Made by a program: the position numbers and the translations under genes
The notes under the pieces: model-generated
Seen by the model: only the letters and a program-made list of their open reading frames with translations
What the model was told of the DNA's origin: nothing
Database searches by the model: none
NCBI GenBank assembly: GCA_052173355.1
Contig: JBQMYS010000013.1
Coordinates: 1-26,764, forward strand
Length of the DNA stretch: 26,764 nt
Direction of reading: 5' to 3'
From: JABZIP01 sp052173355
GTDB taxonomy: Bacteria; Bacillota; Clostridia; Peptostreptococcales; Anaerovoracaceae
Shown: positions 23,979 to 26,764 of the stretch, piece by piece
Layout: every line of letters starts with the position of its first letter
Numbering within the stretch: the first letter of the stretch is position 1

Positions 23979-25214
23979 TTATCGTTTTTTTAGCAATCTA
24001 TGTTTACTCGGTATAAAAAAACTTATTTCTTTGTAAATATTTGTTTCTATTGGGAGCCCTTTACTTTTTAGTTTATGGTTCACATATCGTGTAACGTAAA
24101 CATATATCACAGCAAATATCGGAATTCCTACAATCATACCGACAAACCCGAACATACCTCCTCCAACCAGAATTGCAAACATTACCCAAAAACTCGGCAG
24201 TCCTGTTGAATCTCCGAGTATTTTCGGCCCTATTATATTTCCGTCTATCTGCTGAAGTATCAATATAAATATTACAAAATACAACGCTTTAATCGGATCT
24301 ACCGTAAGCATTATGATGGTTGAAGGTATTGCTCCTATGAACGGTCCAAAAAAAGGTATAATATTGGTAACACCGATTATTACACTTATCAAAAGCACAT
24401 AAGGCAGATGGAAGATGCTCATTACAATAAAACAAATCACCCCGATTATGAACGAATCTATAATCTTTCCGCTTATAAACGCACTGAAAGTTTTATTTAT
24501 GAAAGCCATCTCTTTAATCAAAATAGCCGCTTCTCTTTTTTTTAGCAGTGAAAACGCAAGTTTTTTAGTTTGCGCCTTAAACGCATCTTTGATGTTTAAT
24601 GCGTATATGCAAATAATTATTCCGATTGCCACATCTTTTATGGCAAGCAACATGTAAACCACTCGATTTGACAAATCAGGCGCAAATGCCAAAAGCCAAG
24701 GTAATGCAACATCTTGAAGCCACTTATTAAAGCGTGCCGTATAATCACCAAGCAAAATATTTAATGCCGAATTTAACTGACTGTTTGATGACAGTTTGCT
24801 ATTTACCCATTTAATCAACGTTGTTGCGCTTTGTGGTGCTGTTTTTACAAGCGATATTAAACTTTCTATAAGTTGCGGAAGGACTAAACTAAATAATCCG
24901 CCTATTACCATAACCGCCAAAGTCATAGTTATTAGTGTGCTTAGAGCACGCGATGTACGCAGTGCATTTTCATACGCAACTACCCTTGAAATCGATTTAA
25001 AAATATGCTTAATAAAGAAATTGTAAATCGGGCAAAGCAAATAAGCAAAAATCAAACCGTATATAATAGGCATCAATATTTTAACGAATTTGCCGAATCC
25101 TACGCTTATCTGCGGAAATTTGAATACAACAAAGAAAAACAATATTGCCGCTGCAAGAACTGCAAATGCTGTAATGCCCCATTTGAATTGTGGATTTTCA
25201 TAATTTATTTTCAT
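23979..25214 (-). CDS. AI-2E family (YtvI/PerM-like) membrane transporter
   Basis: The protein has 411 aa. A short N-terminal helix, about seven to eight membrane segments and a central soluble region (about 120-200) match the AI-2E/UPF0118 architecture. The C-terminal half has the family hallmarks: LPYVLLISVIIGVTNIIPFFGPFIGAIPS, LQQIDGNIIGPKILGDSTGLPSFWVMFAILVGGG and GFVGMIVGIPIFAV. Members include the quorum-signal exporter TqsA, sodium/proton antiporters and proteins of unknown substrate, so no substrate is assigned. GGAG lies 5 nt before the ATG. It appears to lead a transcript with murB and the PHP gene. Confidence 0.87.
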   Translation of the reverse strand: MKINYENPQFKWGITAFAVLAAAILFFFVVFKFPQISVGFGKFVKILMPIIYGLIFAYLLCPIYNFFIKHIFKSISRVVAYENALRTSRALSTLITMTLAVMVIGGLFSLVLPQLIESLISLVKTAPQSATTLIKWVNSKLSSNSQLNSALNILLGDYTARFNKWLQDVALPWLLAFAPDLSNRVVYMLLAIKDVAIGIIICIYALNIKDAFKAQTKKLAFSLLKKREAAILIKEMAFINKTFSAFISGKIIDSFIIGVICFIVMSIFHLPYVLLISVIIGVTNIIPFFGPFIGAIPSTIIMLTVDPIKALYFVIFILILQQIDGNIIGPKILGDSTGLPSFWVMFAILVGGGMFGFVGMIVGIPIFAVIYVYVTRYVNHKLKSKGLPIETNIYKEISFFIPSKHRLLKKR

Positions 25215-25251
25215 ACATTCTCCTGTCGATACAGCCTTTACTGTAGCACAA

Positions 25252-25278
25252 ATTATAAATTTCGCATTCGAATCACAA
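25252..25278 (-). promoter_or_regulatory. Possible promoter of the AI-2E/murB/PHP group
   Basis: TATAAT (minus strand, 25257 to 25252) lies in the 58-bp gap upstream of the AI-2E-family gene. The nearest -35 resemblance, TTGTGA (25278 to 25273), is only 15 bp away, so the call is weak. Confidence 0.35.
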
Positions 25279-25872
25279 ACTCATCATTATCGGAACCAAA
25301 TACGGCACAAGAGTGCTCATCGCAAGTCCCATTATGAATGCATAAACCGCACCTGTACTGCTTGTCGCCTTTTCGATTACCGGCAGACAGACATCCATCG
25401 CCGCCGCTCCTGTAAGACTGGCAGCTTCTATATATCCTATTTTTTTTGCAACTATCGGTATCAAAAGTAATCCTATCATTTCACGCATTACATTATGTAA
25501 AAATGAAATCGCCGCAATTTCCGTAGAATATCTAAGCAACAACGAAGGAGCCAGCGTATACCATCCAAATCCCGCCGAAATGCAAAGGCAATCTTTGATT
25601 GACATGGAAGGAAATATAACACCTGAAAGAATTGAAAAAACCAAAGTCCCGGCTATGCTTCCCATAGGAAAAAGTATCATCTTGAGTCCGGATTTTTTTA
25701 TGTTATCCAAAAGCGTACCCGCTTTTCCTATATCAATACCAACAAAGAAAAGAAGCAATGTAAGTCCTACAACTATGACATAATTCGAATAATTATCTAT
25801 CCAAACTTTCGGTATTATAAAATGTCCTGCAAGCATACCGGCGGTCACCAATGTAAATATAATCTTACTCAT
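25273..25872 (-). CDS. lysO: Lysine exporter LysO, C-terminal half encoded separately
   Basis: The protein has 199 aa and five or more membrane segments. It matches the C-terminal portion of LysO/YbjE, with VVGLTLLLFFVGIDIG, SAGFGWYTLAPSLLL (the conserved GWYSL-like motif), HNVMREMIGLLLIPIVAKKIG, LTGAAAMDVCLPVIEKATSS and a final hydrophobic segment. LysO exports lysine in E. coli as one chain of about 299 residues. Here the two halves total 296 residues. Its ATG overlaps the stop of the upstream gene by 4 bp (ATGA), so the two are made together and probably assemble. It is the last gene of its group, 58 bp before the AI-2E-family gene. Confidence 0.87.
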   Translation of the reverse strand: MSKIIFTLVTAGMLAGHFIIPKVWIDNYSNYVIVVGLTLLLFFVGIDIGKAGTLLDNIKKSGLKMILFPMGSIAGTLVFSILSGVIFPSMSIKDCLCISAGFGWYTLAPSLLLRYSTEIAAISFLHNVMREMIGLLLIPIVAKKIGYIEAASLTGAAAMDVCLPVIEKATSSTGAVYAFIMGLAMSTLVPYLVPIMMSL

Positions 25873-26162
25873 TTGCTCTCCCCTTTGCTATCTATACCCA
25901 GCAATTTTCTTATCACAAAACAAGCAAGAATACTACCGGTAAAACAAAATAAGGTTATGACAAATGCCTTGATTCCAATGGTTTGCAATGATTTGATTAC
26001 TTTGTCGTCCGAACCTATCCTCGCCCCCATTGCAAATATTATTACACACAAACAAACTGTGCTTATATTGCTGAGTACCTTGTACTCTTTTTGCTTATCA
26101 AGTAATTTTGCTCCTACTATTGCTCCAATCAGCGCAGATCCCAAATATAAGGCAAGTACCAA
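25869..26162 (-). CDS. lysO: Lysine exporter LysO, N-terminal half encoded separately
   Basis: The protein has 97 aa with three or so membrane segments: LALYLGSALIGAIVGAKLL, STVCLCVIIFAMGARIGSDD and a segment near 65-85, matching the N-terminal LysO region. The start is TTG, supported by GGAGGA 9 nt upstream. No ATG is in a suitable place. The gene lies 20 nt after the amidase stop, so there is no space for a lysine riboswitch leader directly in front of it. If one exists it must be inside or before the amidase gene. Confidence 0.83.
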   Translation of the reverse strand: MVLALYLGSALIGAIVGAKLLDKQKEYKVLSNISTVCLCVIIFAMGARIGSDDKVIKSLQTIGIKAFVITLFCFTGSILACFVIRKLLGIDSKGESK

Positions 26163-26182
26163 TTACTTATTCCTCCAATATC

Positions 26183-26764
26183 TTATTTGTAAGCCTCGTT
26201 CATGCTTTTGATGATACCTTGAGCAACCGCCCTGGCATATTTTTCAGCAAAATCCGGCTGCTTCATCTTAGCAAAATCTTCTTCGTTTGAAAGAAACGCT
26301 CCTTCTACAATTATAGCAGGCATCTTAGTACGTCTGACCACTCCCAGTTCGGGACGATTTTTCGTGCCTCTATCAAAAGTACCTAATGCGGCAACCATCT
26401 CTTTTTGCACATTTTTCGCTATATCCTTGCTGGCAATTCCGTAAAGTTCCATCTCGCTTTTGCCTTCTTTATTTAATTTCGTATTGTATATCGTTTCCGT
26501 TCCGTTCGGTTTCGCACTAACTGTTGAATTATTGTGTATTGAAACAAAAATCGTAGCGTTGATGCCGTTTGCCATGTATGCACGTTCTTTCAAAGTATAA
26601 TAAATATCCTTATCGCGCGTCAAATAAACTTTTGCTCCTGCTTTAGATAAATTTTGATAAAGTTTCAATCCGACAGAAAAATTTGCATCTTTTTCCAAAA
26701 GTTGATCGGGTTGATTCTCATGTCCTACAGCACCTCTATCTTTCCCGCCATGTCCTATATCTAT
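26183..26764 (-). CDS. N-acetylmuramoyl-L-alanine amidase (Amidase_3), N-terminus beyond the window
   Basis: 193 codons are visible, with the frame open to the right edge. The catalytic domain cleaves the bond between MurNAc and the stem peptide. Visible are IDIGHGGKDRGAVG (first zinc His), QLLEKDANFSVGLKLYQNL (the zinc Glu region), VYLTRDKD, FVSIHNNS (second zinc His) and IIVEGAFLSNEEDFAKM with the catalytic Glu. The family usually carries a signal peptide and often SH3, SPOR or CWB repeats. None can be seen because the N-terminal part is outside the window, and nothing follows the catalytic domain at the C-terminus. A TTG at 26698 is not the start because the zinc motif lies upstream of it. 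Confidence 0.92.
   Translation of the reverse strand: MDIGHGGKDRGAVGHENQPDQLLEKDANFSVGLKLYQNLSKAGAKVYLTRDKDIYYTLKERAYMANGINATIFVSIHNNSTVSAKPNGTETIYNTKLNKEGKSEMELYGIASKDIAKNVQKEMVAALGTFDRGTKNRPELGVVRRTKMPAIIVEGAFLSNEEDFAKMKQPDFAEKYARAVAQGIIKSMNEAYK

Noticed and set aside
25869..25872. Frameshift breaking lysO into two pieces
   Set aside because: The second half has its own ATG in a standard ATGA overlap and the halves add up to the full family length, which fits a true two-gene form better than an error.

Overview
The window looks like chromosomal DNA of a low-GC, anaerobe-type Firmicute (class Clostridia). The reasons are AT-rich sequence, strong GGAGG-type ribosome binding sites, occasional GTG/TTG starts, and a housekeeping order close to the Bacillus/Clostridium glmU-prs-pth-mfd-spoVB region. 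The genus cannot be fixed from sequence alone. Genes are packed very tightly, with many 4-17 bp overlaps, two tail-to-tail overlaps of convergent genes, and one non-coding stretch over 300 bp (586-951). The spoVT, yabP and yabQ genes that usually sit in this neighbourhood in spore formers are not present here. This hints at, but does not prove, a non-sporulating lineage.

Layout. (1) 1-585: the start of a DNA adenine methyltransferase of restriction-modification type, running off the left edge. (2) 952-7525: every step of the common aromatic pathway. aroK and aroD are on the plus strand and converge on a minus-strand run aroF-aroB-aroA-aroC-aroQ-aroE. Together they make chorismate from PEP plus erythrose-4-phosphate and then prephenate. 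(3) 7526-7793: a dense control region with two back-to-back consensus promoters, a palindrome between their -35 boxes, and a terminator-like hairpin just before the aroF ribosome binding site. (4) 7794-9900, plus strand: an ABC-F ATPase and a folate-type ECF S-component. (5) 9892-20687, minus strand: murC, a GlmU acetyltransferase domain without its uridyltransferase half, prs, pth, mfd, an MTA/SAH-deaminase-like amidohydrolase, a SpoVB/MurJ-family flippase, hup and rqcP. (6) 20799-22145: gdhA with its own promoter, phased upstream repeats and a terminator. (7) 22274-25214: an AI-2E-family membrane protein, murB and a PHP phosphoesterase. (8) 25273-26162: a lysine exporter LysO split into two overlapping genes. 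(9) 26183 to the right edge: an N-acetylmuramoyl-L-alanine amidase without its N-terminus.

Functional themes are aromatic precursor synthesis, peptidoglycan precursor synthesis and turnover (MurC, MurB, GlmU acetyltransferase, flippase, amidase), nucleotide and translation maintenance (Prs, Pth, RqcP, ABC-F, Mfd, HU) and nitrogen/amino-acid balance (GdhA, LysO).

The most interesting material is regulatory: the aroF control region (palindrome plus possible attenuator) and three 30-bp-spaced repeats over the gdhA promoter. The stand-alone GlmU acetyltransferase and unusual active-site motifs in AroC, AroK and AroE also deserve a look. I found no CRISPR array, tRNA, rRNA or insertion sequence, and no clearly novel multi-gene system.
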